Positions 1 to 9,645 of a stretch of 64,000 bases of DNA are shown here, piece by piece. Positions within the stretch are counted from its first letter, which is position 1. Each line of letters starts with the position of its first letter. Source of the DNA: Candidatus Binataceae bacterium (GTDB taxonomy: Bacteria; Desulfobacterota; Binatia; Binatales; Binataceae); the NCBI GenBank assembly GCA_015478645.1, contig JADMIL010000001.1:124001-188000 (forward strand), written 5' to 3'. The notes below the pieces were generated by a model, which was not told the DNA's origin, ran no database searches, and was given only the letters and a program-made list of their open reading frames with translations. The translations under genes and the position numbers were made by a program.

Positions 1-924
1 CACTGATTGGACATAGCCGCTGGGATGGGCAAGTTGGATTCCGTATTCGCGGGCGCGCTCGCGCCATTCCGCCTTGAGGCTCTCTTCGTCGCGGCGGTCC
101 TTGGAGCCCCTGGTCTGATGCGCAAGGTTCTGCGCGGCGGCGGCGCCGCTCAGTCCCTGCCGCGCCATCGCGGCCTCGATATCCTGGCGCCGGCGCGAAA
201 ACGCCATCACCCGCTCGCGCGTGAAGCCTTCCAATTCCCAACGCCCATCGGCGCCCGTCACATCGATGCGATAGCCGAGTTGCTGTACTTCGCGCGAAAG
301 CTCCGAGCGATACACCGCAGTTGCAAAGCTCTGCGAGCGGTAAATCTCGACCGGATCGAGTCCGCGCCACGCGCCGTCGGGGCGCATCGTCATGTTGGCG
401 ATCACGACGTGGGTATGTAGATGCGGGTCGGGACCGTAGCCGTCGTCAGAGCCCTGTGAAGGACGGGCTGCGATATGGTCGAAGCGGGCCGCGACAAGGT
501 TCCCGGTGATCACCCATTCGTGTCCGCCGTGCTGGCGCGACAGCGCGTAGCCCTCAAGCTCGCCAAGCGCCCGCTCAACCGCCGCGCGATGCGCATCGGC
601 AAGCCGTGCGTCAGTCCCAACCAGCGCCTGAATGCTAACCGACTTGGGCGCATTGAACGTCGCGTCCCATCCGGCGCGGCGTTCGTCGCTCCGCTTGGCG
701 TTTGGTACCAGCACTTGGCCGCTCGCCGGATTCTGCCCATGCAATACGGCGCGAAAATCATCGGGCGAAATCTGGTGCGCTAGTCCGAGCGCTTCCGCTC
801 CTCGGCCGAACCACTGTCCGACCACTCGGCACTCCTCGGTGTAGTAGTCGTCCTGGGAGTATTTCTCCTGATAATAAGTCTCGGCCTGTTTGGCGCTGAG
901 CGCACCTTTCGACATTACCAACAT
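1..924 (-). CDS. MobF (TrwC/TraI) conjugative relaxase, N-terminal part, cut by window edge
   Basis: This reading frame starts at ATG 924 (or the in-frame ATG at 915) and stays open to base 1, so only about 308 N-terminal residues are visible and the helicase part lies outside. Seen: two tyrosine pairs near the N-terminus (YY at residues 17-18 and 27-28 counting from 924), the catalytic arrangement of MobF relaxases, and a three-histidine metal motif PHLHTHVV near residue 168. Family knowledge: such relaxases nick oriT, stay covalently bound to the strand and unwind it. The gene begins 3 bases after the stop of the coupling protein, so the two are co-transcribed. Gene order matches trwA-trwB-trwC of plasmid R388. 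High confidence in family; whether the rest of the gene is intact cannot be seen. Confidence 0.9.
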   Translation of the reverse strand, partial: MLVMSKGALSAKQAETYYQEKYSQDDYYTEECRVVGQWFGRGAEALGLAHQISPDDFRAVLHGQNPASGQVLVPNAKRSDERRAGWDATFNAPKSVSIQALVGTDARLADAHRAAVERALGELEGYALSRQHGGHEWVITGNLVAARFDHIAARPSQGSDDGYGPDPHLHTHVVIANMTMRPDGAWRGLDPVEIYRSQSFATAVYRSELSREVQQLGYRIDVTGADGRWELEGFTRERVMAFSRRRQDIEAAMARQGLSGAAAAQNLAHQTRGSKDRRDEESLKAEWRERAREYGIQLAHPSGYVQSV

Positions 925-927
925 CGC

Positions 928-2754
928 TTATGCCCTTAGCCGTCTGCCGACCGGCACCTTCTGGCCACCCACAGCGTTGATTACGCTCTCGCTCGGTTTG
1001 CGGAGATCACGCTCCGGGATTGGCGTGGCGCTTTGATCGGTCGGCTGCCCAGCCATCAGCCGCCGAACGAAGCCTGGATGCCGCTTGACCGGCGCCAGAT
1101 ATGGAATCGTCACTCGCGCGCGATGATGCCCGGTGATGCACAGGTAGCCCTCGAAGGGTTGCAGCATCTGGATCTCGCTGCCGAGCACCGCGCTCTCGAT
1201 CAGGCGCTGCGGATGCACGCTGAAACTGTCCCGCTGCTCGCGAACAGCGGTATTGGTTCCGATCTGGGTGCGGCTGATTTCGCGCTCGCCGATCTGCGCG
1301 CTTGACCAGCGCGCCGTGTCAGCCTCGCCGGTGCGCAAAATCAGCTTGGTCGCCGGCGCCGCCGCGAGCGTCGCGGTCTGCTCGTGACCGTAGATCGCGC
1401 GCAGCTGGGTAATCGCCTGAAACCCTAGCACCGCGCACAGCCCGCGTTTGCGGCCGCGAACCACCAACGCCTCGAGCTGGCTCTGGCGCTTCAGAACCGG
1501 CAACTCGTCGGCGATAATCCAAACCTGCTCGCGCCGATCTTGTTCCGCCATCAGCCTGCGGACGATGCAGTCAAGCCACACGCTTTGCAGCGGTAGTGCT
1601 GCATCTCGCGAGTCCTCGGTCGAAGTCAGGAACAGCCAACCCGCACGTGATTGCGCCCATTCGAGCGCGCTCCACGCCCGGTCCGCTTCACCAACCAGAT
1701 AACGAAACGGGTTGGTCGCGTTGAAGGCGGTCGCGACGATTCCCGCACCCTGATCGTGCGCGCCGGGATCGATAAGCGCCTCGGCCGGCGCGCCCCGCAA
1801 CGCTTCCTTGAGCTTCGCTCGCGGTAGCGCGAGCAGCTTCGGGATGTCGCCGGCCTCGCGCGACTTCACGCATTGAAGGAGGCTGACGATCAGGGTGCGA
1901 GCTGATTGCCGGAAGAAAAAATCAGCGCCGCTCTGGCCGAACATATTGGACGGGTCCGGAATTAGCGCCGCCGCCAGCGCCTCAGCGTCCATCGCCTCGC
2001 TGCCGGGCTTTAGCTCCCACCACGGCGACCACGTCGGGCAGCGCGCATCGAGCGGATTCAGGATGAGGTCGCCGCGCGCGGGCCGGTAGAACTCGGGGAG
2101 GTATTCGCACTCGGGGTCGAGCACCACTGCGGTTTGGCCACGTTCCTCGATTTGGCGCAGCATGCGCCGGATTGCAGTCGATTTCCCTGAGCCGGGTGCG
2201 CCGACGAAGAGGAAGTGCTGCGGCTCGATCTGGCGCGAAATGCGGATGCCGCCGATCTCGACGCCGTCGCCGCCAAGCTCACGGCGCAGACGGCGCTGCG
2301 GAATCACGTCGGCGCCACGAACGTAGCGGTCGTCCGTATGGTCGCGCGCGGGCCGGAAGATGACCCAGACCGCCACGAAGAAGATGACGGCCGTAATCAG
2401 GAAGCCCCACGGCGCATAGTGCCAGAACCATCCGGGGAATGAACCGCCGAGGTAGTACTTGTAGCAGAGGAAGCGGTACATGCTCGGGATGGTGTAGCGC
2501 CCGCCGCGATAGGGGACCGAGCCGAACGGCAGCGGAATCAGGTCGGTAAAGAACCAGGTCAGAATCCAGCGCCAGAAATACCGGTGCGCGGCGAATCCCC
2601 CGTAGTAGCCGGTCCAGTACCAGACCAGCGTGAACGTCAGGAGCGCAGACGAGAGCAGGGCCACGACGACCGCTCGCGCCGCCATCTGGGTCCAGAGCGC
2701 GAACGATGCCCCGCCTGACCGCCATCTGATCGCCCGATAAATTCCTGCGCTCAT
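928..2754 (-). CDS. Type IV coupling protein (TrwB/TraD/VirD4-like ATPase)
   Basis: The 608-residue product has two hydrophobic segments (about 26-46 and 116-134) followed by a cytoplasmic ATPase domain with Walker A GAPGSGKST at 185-193 and a Walker B-like WIIADELP near residue 415. This is the architecture of coupling proteins that hand the relaxase-DNA complex to the type IV secretion channel at the inner membrane. The start codon overlaps the stop of the upstream ribbon-helix-helix gene by four bases (ATGA) and the relaxase follows directly, so the three form one operon. Full length for the family. No sign of decay. Confidence 0.92.
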   Translation of the reverse strand: MSAGIYRAIRWRSGGASFALWTQMAARAVVVALLSSALLTFTLVWYWTGYYGGFAAHRYFWRWILTWFFTDLIPLPFGSVPYRGGRYTIPSMYRFLCYKYYLGGSFPGWFWHYAPWGFLITAVIFFVAVWVIFRPARDHTDDRYVRGADVIPQRRLRRELGGDGVEIGGIRISRQIEPQHFLFVGAPGSGKSTAIRRMLRQIEERGQTAVVLDPECEYLPEFYRPARGDLILNPLDARCPTWSPWWELKPGSEAMDAEALAAALIPDPSNMFGQSGADFFFRQSARTLIVSLLQCVKSREAGDIPKLLALPRAKLKEALRGAPAEALIDPGAHDQGAGIVATAFNATNPFRYLVGEADRAWSALEWAQSRAGWLFLTSTEDSRDAALPLQSVWLDCIVRRLMAEQDRREQVWIIADELPVLKRQSQLEALVVRGRKRGLCAVLGFQAITQLRAIYGHEQTATLAAAPATKLILRTGEADTARWSSAQIGEREISRTQIGTNTAVREQRDSFSVHPQRLIESAVLGSEIQMLQPFEGYLCITGHHRARVTIPYLAPVKRHPGFVRRLMAGQPTDQSATPIPERDLRKPSESVINAVGGQKVPVGRRLRA

Positions 2755-3158
2755 TGCTTTGCCTCCGGCGCGGCGTCCCGACGCACGAGGTACTGACGCG
2801 CGCTCTGCTCGGACGCTTCGATGATCTCGTCAACCGCATTCGCGCCCATCGTCTGGTCGAGCGAGTGAAAGAGCGCCGAGCGGGTCTTGATGACTTCGAA
2901 CAGGAGCTGGCCGTAGCGCTCGGCCTCGGCCTGCGCGAGCTGCTCGCATACCTTTCGAACGGCTTCGAGTTTCGCGGCGAGCGCAGCGAGGGGCGCGCTA
3001 TCAAAACTGGTTTGGCCGCCGCTCTCGAAGTGGTGGACGATGAGCGATTGGAGCAGCGTGGTTGGCGTTACGTTCATGCTCGCCGCCTGGGTCTCCGTCT
3101 GCGCGGCCACCGTCTCCGGCAGCCGGATCGTGTAGGTCTTCTTCGTTTCCTCCGCCAT
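2751..3158 (-). CDS. Ribbon-helix-helix DNA-binding protein, TrwA-like accessory or autorepressor
   Basis: A 135-residue protein. Residues 5-45 (KTYTIRLPETVAAQ onward) read as a ribbon-helix-helix fold; the rest is helical with a likely coiled-coil. I chose ATG 3158 because AGGAGG lies 9 bases upstream; a TTG at 3167 is also in frame but sits right on that AGGAGG. Position and size match TrwA, which binds oriT and represses the trwABC operon. A cluster of TGCTTGCA/TGCAAGCA words lies just upstream at 3173-3334 and is the obvious candidate binding region. Function as autorepressor and relaxosome protein is inference. Confidence 0.75.
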   Translation of the reverse strand: MAEETKKTYTIRLPETVAAQTETQAASMNVTPTTLLQSLIVHHFESGGQTSFDSAPLAALAAKLEAVRKVCEQLAQAEAERYGQLLFEVIKTRSALFHSLDQTMGANAVDEIIEASEQSARQYLVRRDAAPEAKQ

Positions 3159-3172
3159 GTTGCTCAACCTCC

Positions 3173-3334
3173 TGCTTGCAAGCGGGGGTATACCGCCTGC
3201 TTACATCGGAAAATCAAAGGGTTTTTCGTTCTGCTACTTTCTCTCCGGATTCCTGCAAGCACGTCACGAATCCCGCTGCTTGCATAATGAATTCGCGGGC
3301 TTCTCCCGCTCCCGCCTCTCCGCTGCTGCAAGCA
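3173..3334. promoter_or_regulatory. Cluster of five TGCTTGCA-type boxes upstream of the mobilisation operon
   Basis: Seen: TGCTTGCA at 3173-3180 and 3277-3284, the near match TGCTTACA at 3198-3205, and the reverse complement TGCAAGCA at 3254-3261 and 3327-3334. They sit in the leader and promoter region of the ribbon-helix-helix gene on the minus strand. Short repeated boxes in both orientations are typical of operators bound by ribbon-helix-helix dimers. The same region could include oriT, but I see no nic-site sequence I recognise. Confidence 0.5.
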
Positions 3335-3526
3335 ACCTTCATCAAGGGATGAGTGACGTGTCATACCCTCCCACGTGCGAGGCCCTTGGCCGAGCACGTC
3401 CGTGGAGGTGCTTGAATGGCAGTAAGTTTCGCACATCGAGGCTATGGCATCGGCAATGCCCGGACGAAGGAGCCGCGTGTGACGAAAACCCATCATGGTT
3501 CTCTAAATTCGGCGGCTGCGTCGTCT

Positions 3527-3838
3527 CTAATTGGGCAGGAAATAGTTGAGGAGCTTCACTGCTTCGATGGCGAGGGTCATCACGAACCCCGCCTTCAGCA
3601 GCCGGCCAGCAGCTTCCGACTTTCCCGCCACTCCGTAAACAATGACGCCCGCCGCAAATGCAAATGCCATAAAGGCGTGCGCCACTGGCCCGCTGAAGAT
3701 GTTCGCAAGCTGCTCCAGCACGGGATCCCAAGGAAGCGTGCCGACGGAGGTCTGCACCCAAATCGACCTGAGTGCTGTTCGTGTGGGTTCATTTCTCAGC
3801 AGGGTCGCCGCAGCCCCGCCCAAAATCGCTCGCGTCAT
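3527..3838 (-). CDS. TrbC/VirB2-like conjugative pilin candidate
   Basis: A 103-residue protein with GAGGTGG placed 8 bases before its ATG. Residues 38-103 contain two hydrophobic helices (about 48-70 and 80-100) joined by a short polar, charged loop GKSEAAGR, preceded by DPVLEQLANIFSGPVA; this is the pattern of TrbC/VirB2 prepilins. The N-terminus is not a typical long signal peptide. It lies on the same strand as the mobilisation operon but 370 bases upstream of it, in a separate unit. Family call by pattern only; it could be another small two-helix membrane protein. Confidence 0.5.
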   Translation of the reverse strand: MTRAILGGAAATLLRNEPTRTALRSIWVQTSVGTLPWDPVLEQLANIFSGPVAHAFMAFAFAAGVIVYGVAGKSEAAGRLLKAGFVMTLAIEAVKLLNYFLPN

Positions 3839-4221
3839 GTGTCCACCTCTACATGCATGTATGCGGATTTACTAGCAAGGCTCATCCCGATATGCAAGAC
3901 ACCCGGCGTGACGCGCAATCTCTGGATGCTTGCCTGCAGACGCTTGAAGTCGGCGGCTCGCCAACTGAATGACGATCTAACATGGGCGACGCGCGCTTGG
4001 CTTCGAGCGTCGAGCGAACCGAAACGTCAGATGCCGACGTGTCGAAGCGCCGGGGGCGCATGGCCGCCCATTGTACGAGGGGTCTGAAGGCCGCCGCGCA
4101 CGGCGAAGCGCCGCGAGATGGATTCCAGGGCCAGATGAGCTGGACGCGGGCCGACCGGCAGCAAATTCAGCGGTGAGAAACCGGAGCGTTGCGTACACTT
4201 CGTATCCGAGATCGAATTTCC
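3839..4221. other. Intergenic region without a recognised gene
   Basis: Between the pilin-like gene and the first fluoride riboswitch. Several short open frames exist on both strands but none has a ribosome binding site with a convincing product. It forms the boundary between conjugation genes and the fluoride island. A weak promoter-like TTGACG at 4222-4227 lies at the right distance before the riboswitch, but the matching -10 is poor. Confidence 0.4.
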
Positions 4222-4263
4222 TTGACGTCGGCGGGGGTTCGCTGAGACGATGGGCGCGCAAAT

Positions 4264-4350
4264 GGTGATGGGGTTCACCGGTTAACCGCTCTCTATTTCA
4301 GAGGGCTGATGACCCCTACGGGAAAACCCGTAGGGGTTTATGTTTTTTTT
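4264..4350 (+). ncRNA. Fluoride riboswitch 1, with intrinsic terminator
   Basis: P1 is GGTG/CACC around the loop ATGGGGTT (4264-4279). After the AACCG linker and P3 stem come TGATGACCCCTAC, ending at 4319. ACCCC pairs with GGGGT of the loop to make the pseudoknot of the crcB/fluoride aptamer. The ACCCC strand is also the 5' arm of a strong terminator hairpin (CCCTACGGG/CCCGTAGGG) followed by TTTATGTTTTTTTT. Ligand binding would keep ACCCC in the aptamer and stop termination, so fluoride should switch ilvD and the mutS-like genes on. Confidence 0.92.
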
Positions 4351-4389
4351 ACGGAAGGGCAAGCGACCTTCAACTGAGGATGGGACATC

Positions 4390-6063
4390 ATGAAAGAGAA
4401 TCTAAGAAGCAAGACCATCACGCAGGGCGTGCAGCGCTCGCCTAACCGGTCGATGCTGCGTGCGGTCGGCTTTACCGACCGCGACTTCGACAAGCCGATC
4501 GTCGGTATTGCGAATTCCTACAGCACGATCACGCCTTGCAACATGAGTCTGAACGTCCTCGCGCAGCAGGCCGAAGCAGCAGCGAGGAGCGGAGGCGCGA
4601 TGCCGCAGGTGTTCGGCACGATCACGGTCAGCGACGGAATCGCGATGGGGACCGAGGGGATGAAGTATTCCCTGGTCTCGCGCGAGGTGATCGCGGACTC
4701 GATCGAGACCGTGTGCGGCGCTCAGGCGATGGATGGGATCGTCGCGATCGGTGGATGCGACAAGAACATGCCTGGCGCGATGATCGCGATTGCGCGGATG
4801 AATATCCCGGCGATCTTCGTTTACGGCGGCACGATCAAGCCGGGCCATTACAACGGCCGCGACCTGACGATCGTCAGCGCCTTCGAGGCAGTCGGCGAGT
4901 TCAGCGCCCACAAGATCGGCGAGCAGGAGTTGCTGGAGATCGAACGCCACGCCTGCCCCGGCGCAGGGTCGTGCGGCGGGATGTACACTGCCAACACGAT
5001 GTCGTCGGCGATCGAGGCGATGGGCATGAGCCCGCCCTACTCTTCCACCATGGCGGCGGTTGAACCGGAGAAGGCCGAGAGTGCGGCGCTGTCGGGGCAG
5101 ACGCTGGTCGAGGTGATTAGCCGCCAGCTTCTGCCCCGCCAGATCATGACGAGGCAGGCGTTCGAGAACGCAATCGCTGTGGTCATGGCGGTTGGCGGAT
5201 CGACCAACGCCGTGCTCCATCTGCTCGCGATGGCGCACGCGGCACAGGTGCCGCTCACTATCGATGACTTCGAGACCATTCGTCAGCGGGTGCCGGTATT
5301 GTGCGACCTGAAGCCGTCGGGACCTTACGCCACAACGGATCTGCATCGGGCCGGTGGTATTCCGCAAATCATGAAGATGCTTTTGAACCACGGACTTCTG
5401 CACGGGGACGCAATCACGATTACGGGCAAGACCGTCGCCGAGAATCTGGCCGCGGCTCCCGATGCCCCCGCCAAGGACCAGGCTGTCATCCATCAATGGG
5501 AGGCGCCGGTATATCCCCAGGGGCATCTCGCGATCTTGAAAGGCAACCTCGCGACCGAGGGCGGCGTTGCGAAGGTCACGGGAATCAAGAGCCATCACAT
5601 CACGGGACCCGCTCGAGTATTCGAGTGCGAAGAGGATTGCCTGAAGGCGATTCTCGACGCGAAGATCAAGTCTGGCGACGTAATAGTAATTCGTTATGAG
5701 GGGCCGAAAGGCGGCCCTGGGATGCGCGAGATGCTATCGCCCACATCGGCGCTGATCGGCGCTGGCCTTGGCGGCTCGGTGGGCTTGATCACCGACGGCC
5801 GCTTTTCAGGTGGCACCTATGGACTGGTGGTCGGACACGTCGCACCGGAAGCGCAGGTGGGCGGATTGATCGCGCTGGTGAACGAGGGCGATTCGATCAC
5901 AATCGATGCGGATGGACGTAAACTGACGCTGAACGTACCGGAAGCCGAAATCGCGCGCCGCCGTGCGGCCTGGAAGGCGCCGGCGCCGCGATATACCCGT
6001 GGCGTACTGGCTAAGTACGCCGCTCAAGTGTCGTCCAGCAGCATCGGGGCGGTAACGGACTAA
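4390..6063 (+). CDS. ilvD: Dihydroxy-acid dehydratase, fluoride-riboswitch controlled copy
   Basis: A 557-residue enzyme of the IlvD/Edd family. It dehydrates 2,3-dihydroxy-isovalerate and 2,3-dihydroxy-3-methylvalerate to the keto acids of valine and isoleucine. Cluster cysteines are visible at C50 (TPCNMS), C123 (GGCDKNMPG) and C195 ([10 protein letters not shown]); three cysteines suggest the [2Fe-2S] type. The Mg-binding and C-terminal GRFSGGTYG motifs are present. It is the first gene after riboswitch 1 and no other ilv genes are near, so it probably duplicates a housekeeping ilvD. A role as a replacement enzyme under fluoride is inference from regulation. A decayed partial copy of the same gene lies at 9217-9531. 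Confidence 0.93.
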   Translation: MKENLRSKTITQGVQRSPNRSMLRAVGFTDRDFDKPIVGIANSYSTITPCNMSLNVLAQQAEAAARSGGAMPQVFGTITVSDGIAMGTEGMKYSLVSREVIADSIETVCGAQAMDGIVAIGGCDKNMPGAMIAIARMNIPAIFVYGGTIKPGHYNGRDLTIVSAFEAVGEFSAHKIGEQELLEIERHACPGAGSCGGMYTANTMSSAIEAMGMSPPYSSTMAAVEPEKAESAALSGQTLVEVISRQLLPRQIMTRQAFENAIAVVMAVGGSTNAVLHLLAMAHAAQVPLTIDDFETIRQRVPVLCDLKPSGPYATTDLHRAGGIPQIMKMLLNHGLLHGDAITITGKTVAENLAAAPDAPAKDQAVIHQWEAPVYPQGHLAILKGNLATEGGVAKVTGIKSHHITGPARVFECEEDCLKAILDAKIKSGDVIVIRYEGPKGGPGMREMLSPTSALIGAGLGGSVGLITDGRFSGGTYGLVVGHVAPEAQVGGLIALVNEGDSITIDADGRKLTLNVPEAEIARRRAAWKAPAPRYTRGVLAKYAAQVSSSSIGAVTD

Positions 6064-6117
6064 CTTCGCCTGCCCCGCCCGTCTCGCCAATACGCGTTGG
6101 CATAGAAGTGCGGTCCG

Positions 6118-7650
6118 ATGACCTTCCAGAGCATACTTTATCCGGATCGATCTCACGGTGTTTCAGACGCACAATGTGCCGCGCCCGAGTGTTTTGTCGA
6201 TCTCAATCTCGATCAGGTCGTCGCCGCCATCACGGTTGGTAAAGATGAATATGACCTGACGCCCTTCTTCCATACCTCACTGCGTGACGTTGACGCTATT
6301 ACGTACCGGCACGAGGTTATGCGGGCTCTCGAAGATGTCACCCTGGCGGATAGCATCAAGTCATTTGCCGAAAAGATGCATGCGATGCGGCAGCATCTTG
6401 CGCAATCCGGGGCGCTCTCGGGCCGCCAGAAAGAACGCTGGTTCCTTGATGCGATGAACGTTTATTGCGACGCCGTGACGCGCCTGGTGCATGACCTGTC
6501 GCATACCGAGCTTACCTCGCGCGGCCTGATAGCCTTCCGGGAATATATGACCCGGTATGCCGCATCAGAGTCCTTCGCCTCCCTTTTGAAGGAAACGAAA
6601 GAGATCCATGCCGAGATCTGCTCGATAGATTACTGCGTGCTCATCGACAGTCCCCACGTCCAGGTCCGCAAGAGCAAAGGTGAGTCCGACTACAGCGCGG
6701 ACGTCCAGGCGACGTTCGAGAGGTTCAGGCGGGGAGCGGTAACAGGATTCCATTTCAGGTTCCGCGATTCACCCGAGATGGACCACATCGAGGAAAAGGT
6801 CCATGAACTGGTTGCGCGGCTGTATCCGGATATATTTGCCAGATTGCACACCTACTGCTCGGAACACAAAGACTATCCTGACGAGGCGATTTTCACTTTC
6901 GACCGGGAGATACAATTCTATATCGCCTACCTGGACCATATAGCCAAGTTCAAGAAGGCCGGACTGGACTTCTGCTATCCGCGAATCACCACGGCATGCA
7001 AAGAGGTTTACAGCTATCGAGGCTTCGATCTCGCGCTGGCCAACAAGCTAATAGGTGAATGTGCTATACCTGTCCGCAATGATTTTCACCTCAAGGGTCG
7101 AGAACGGATCATCGTCGTCTCGGGTCCGAATCAGGGCGGCAAGACGACTTTTGCCCGGACCTTCGGACAGTTGCATTATCTCGCGAGCCTGGGCTGTCCG
7201 GTGCCCGGAAGTAAAGCGCAACTCTTTCTCTTCGACGAGCTTTTCACTCATTTCGAGCGGGAAGAAAGTATAAGCAATCTCCGCGGCAAGCTACATGATG
7301 ATCTCGTCCGAGTTCATCAGATTCTGAACCACGCGACGCCCAACAGTATCATCATCATGAATGAAATCTTCACGTCCACCACGCTGCAGGATGCGATCGC
7401 CCTCAGCAAGCGCATCGCAACCAAGCTCCTGGAACTGGATCTATTGTGTGTCTGGGTGACCTTCGTCGACGAATTGGCGTCTTTGGGCGAGCAGACCGTC
7501 AGCATGGTCAGCACGATGGTACCCGGCAGTCCAGCACTGCGGACGTACGAGGTTGTCAGGCGGCCCGCGGATGGCCTTTCCTACGCAACGTCGATCGCGG
7601 AGAAGTACCGGCTGACCTATAAGATGATTATGGAGCGCATCGGCTGGTGA
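6118..7650 (+). CDS. MutS-like ATPase A (no mismatch-recognition domain)
   Basis: A 510-residue protein whose C-terminal part is a MutS-type ABC ATPase: Walker A GPNQGGKTTF near residue 335, a DELF motif, and Walker B IIIMNEIFTS. The N-terminal 330 residues are helical and resemble the lever/core part, not the mismatch-binding domain I, so this is not the repair protein MutS. It starts 55 bases after ilvD and its stop overlaps the GTG of the next gene. Published descriptions of the crcB/fluoride motif list mutS-type genes among its targets, so the context agrees. What it binds is unknown; a pair with the next gene as a heterodimer is my inference. Confidence 0.85.
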   Translation: MTFQSILYPDRSHGVSDAQCAAPECFVDLNLDQVVAAITVGKDEYDLTPFFHTSLRDVDAITYRHEVMRALEDVTLADSIKSFAEKMHAMRQHLAQSGALSGRQKERWFLDAMNVYCDAVTRLVHDLSHTELTSRGLIAFREYMTRYAASESFASLLKETKEIHAEICSIDYCVLIDSPHVQVRKSKGESDYSADVQATFERFRRGAVTGFHFRFRDSPEMDHIEEKVHELVARLYPDIFARLHTYCSEHKDYPDEAIFTFDREIQFYIAYLDHIAKFKKAGLDFCYPRITTACKEVYSYRGFDLALANKLIGECAIPVRNDFHLKGRERIIVVSGPNQGGKTTFARTFGQLHYLASLGCPVPGSKAQLFLFDELFTHFEREESISNLRGKLHDDLVRVHQILNHATPNSIIIMNEIFTSTTLQDAIALSKRIATKLLELDLLCVWVTFVDELASLGEQTVSMVSTMVPGSPALRTYEVVRRPADGLSYATSIAEKYRLTYKMIMERIGW

Positions 7651-9143
7651 AGGCGCATCTCCTATTCGAGGATCAGGATTTTCTTCTCGAGCGGTCTCTG
7701 CCGTGGAACGAGGGTGCGCTCGTCAAGGATTTGTCGCTGGATACCCTGTTCACCGCGATGGCCAGAGGCGACGCATTCGTCTTTGAAGTGAGCAAGAGGG
7801 TCGTCTTGCTGGGTTCCGACAACGGCCTTGAAACGATCCGGTACAGGCAGAGGATTTTGCAAGACTGCCTCAACCAGCCGGAGGTCGTCCGCGAGCTTTA
7901 CTCTGTCTCGGTCGAGGCGATGGTTGAGCAGAAGAGACACTATCTTGGGGTCTTCGCCCGTTCCCCCGACTCGGTTCTTCGCTACTCGATCGAACTGATG
8001 GAAGGATTCCTCGGCATGCTTAAGGCGTTGAGGAGGAGCGCCGATTTGCACGCTGACAAGTTTGTTTCGGAGGGATGGACCGCGTTTTATGCGATGCTGA
8101 GACGCGAACTTAGCGACGATTTCTTTGCCCGCGTCGATTATCATCTGGACCGATTGAAATTCCGGGACGGGGTTTTGCTCAGCGCCCACCTCGGCCAAGG
8201 CAACAAGGGCGACCGGTATGTATTGCGTGAACCGCCTGACCGAAAGGGGACCTTCCTGACTCGGCTTTTCACGCGGCAGCCGCCCGCGTACAGCTTCACG
8301 CTGCATCCCCGCGATGAAAGTGGTTTCAGCGCTCTCGCAGACCTGCGAAACAGGGGGATCGGCCTCGTTGCCGATACGATTGCGCAATCGACGGGACATA
8401 TACGGAGTTTTTTCGACATGCTCCGAACGGAATTGGCCTTTTACGTCGGGTGCGTTAACCTGCACCAGGTTCTCCAGCGAAGGGGAGTGTCCATGGCCCT
8501 TCCCTCGCCCGTGGCCGCGCAGGAGCGCCGACTCTCGTTTCAAGGATTACGCGATGCCTGTCTGGCATTGAGCACGGACGAGTATGTGGTCGGCAATGAT
8601 GGCGACGCTGACGGGCAAGACCTCGTGATCGTCACAGGCGCCAACCAAGGTGGCAAATCGACTTTCCTGCGCAGCGTAGGATTAGCCCAGTTGATGATGC
8701 AGTGCGGGATGTTCGTGAGCGCTGGATCGCTATGCTCCAGCGTTCGCGCCGGCCTCTTCACGCACTACAAGCGCGAAGAAGATACTGCCATGAATAGTGG
8801 CAAGCTCGACGAAGAGCTCAGCCGGATGAGCGACATTATCGACCATATAACCCCGAATTCCATGATCCTGTTCAATGAATCCTTCGCGGCGACCAACGAG
8901 CGCGAGGGTTCGGAGATCGCGAAGCAGATTGTATCCGCACTGTTGGACAAGCGGGTCAAGATTGTATTCGTGACGCACCTGCATGAGTTGGCGCGCGGTT
9001 TCCATGAAAACAATAGTGGTGACGTTCTGTTCCTGCGGGCCGAAAGGCAGGCCGACGGTGTCCGAACATACAAGTTGCTCGAAGGAGAGCCGTTAAAAAC
9101 AAGCTTCGGAGAGGATCTGTACAATAGTATTTTCGGCGGCTGA
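7647..9143 (+). CDS. MutS-like ATPase B
   Basis: A 498-residue protein with Walker [10 protein letters not shown] near residue 331, Walker [14 protein letters not shown], and a conserved [11 protein letters not shown] switch region, all in the C-terminal third. The N-terminal portion is helical with no mismatch-recognition domain. The GTG start overlaps the previous stop (GTGA), implying translational coupling and probably a stoichiometric complex of A and B. A keeps HEATPN-like sequence NHATPNS and B keeps DHITPNS at the same place, so they are paralogues. Downstream is a pseudogene stretch, so this closes the transcription unit of riboswitch 1. Confidence 0.87.
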   Translation: MKAHLLFEDQDFLLERSLPWNEGALVKDLSLDTLFTAMARGDAFVFEVSKRVVLLGSDNGLETIRYRQRILQDCLNQPEVVRELYSVSVEAMVEQKRHYLGVFARSPDSVLRYSIELMEGFLGMLKALRRSADLHADKFVSEGWTAFYAMLRRELSDDFFARVDYHLDRLKFRDGVLLSAHLGQGNKGDRYVLREPPDRKGTFLTRLFTRQPPAYSFTLHPRDESGFSALADLRNRGIGLVADTIAQSTGHIRSFFDMLRTELAFYVGCVNLHQVLQRRGVSMALPSPVAAQERRLSFQGLRDACLALSTDEYVVGNDGDADGQDLVIVTGANQGGKSTFLRSVGLAQLMMQCGMFVSAGSLCSSVRAGLFTHYKREEDTAMNSGKLDEELSRMSDIIDHITPNSMILFNESFAATNEREGSEIAKQIVSALLDKRVKIVFVTHLHELARGFHENNSGDVLFLRAERQADGVRTYKLLEGEPLKTSFGEDLYNSIFGG

Positions 9144-9159
9144 CTCCCGGCTCATCGGT

Positions 9160-9214
9160 TTACGGACCCGGACCGCCGGTGGACGCCTTTGCTGCTTGCT
9201 CCGGCGCCATCAGT
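9160..9214 (-). pseudogene. Remnant of the 3' end of a dynamin-like GTPase gene
   Basis: On the minus strand these bases encode the tail [17 protein letters not shown] followed by TAA. The live GTPase at 11526-13298 ends VMAPEQAATASTDDSGP. The matching DNA runs from the stop codon to a break at about 9214, where homology to ilvD begins. Only the last 18 or so codons survive, so this is a scar of a lost second copy. Confidence 0.7.
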
Positions 9215-9216
9215 AC

Positions 9217-9531
9217 CTTCAATGGGAGGTGCCGGTATATCCCCCAGGGGATTCTCGCGATCATGAAGGGCAACCGTGCGGCCGAGGGCGCTATCGCGAA
9301 GATCACGGATCCTGCGCGCGTATTCGAGTGCGAAGAGGATTGCCTGAAGGCGATTCTCGACGGGAAGATCAAGGCGGAAAACGCCTGCTGGTGCTGAATG
9401 TGCCGGAAGCCGAGATCGCGCGCCGACGCTCAGCATGGAAGCCACCGACGGCGCGATACACCCGCAGTGTGCTCGCAAAATACGCTGCGCAAGTATCGTC
9501 CAGCAGTTTGGGCGCGGTAACGGATTAGATC
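9217..9531 (+). pseudogene. Truncated, internally deleted ilvD remnant
   Basis: Homology to ilvD starts at CAATGGGAGG (9218, matching about 5496) and continues to the shared C-terminus [17 protein letters not shown] and stop. Compared with the intact gene it lacks the first two thirds, lacks a short stretch around the ITGPARVFE motif, and lacks the glycine-rich segment between DGKIK and LNVPEAEIA. The frame shifts across the second deletion. Substitutions are scattered, so the duplication is not recent. It cannot make a functional dehydratase. Confidence 0.88.
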
Positions 9532-9645
9532 ATTCAGGGTTCATGGCGTTGCTTCTTGGGTATTCGTGAAGCGGCGAAGTCGCGTTTGCGCTTGAGCGTG
9601 ATGCAGGGGAATGCACAGATCCGGGGGACCGTGAGCGAGACGCCT

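Noticed and set aside
4402-5598. 398-codon open frame antisense to ilvD
   Set aside because: Composition is arginine-, histidine- and aspartate-rich noise; ilvD is certain.
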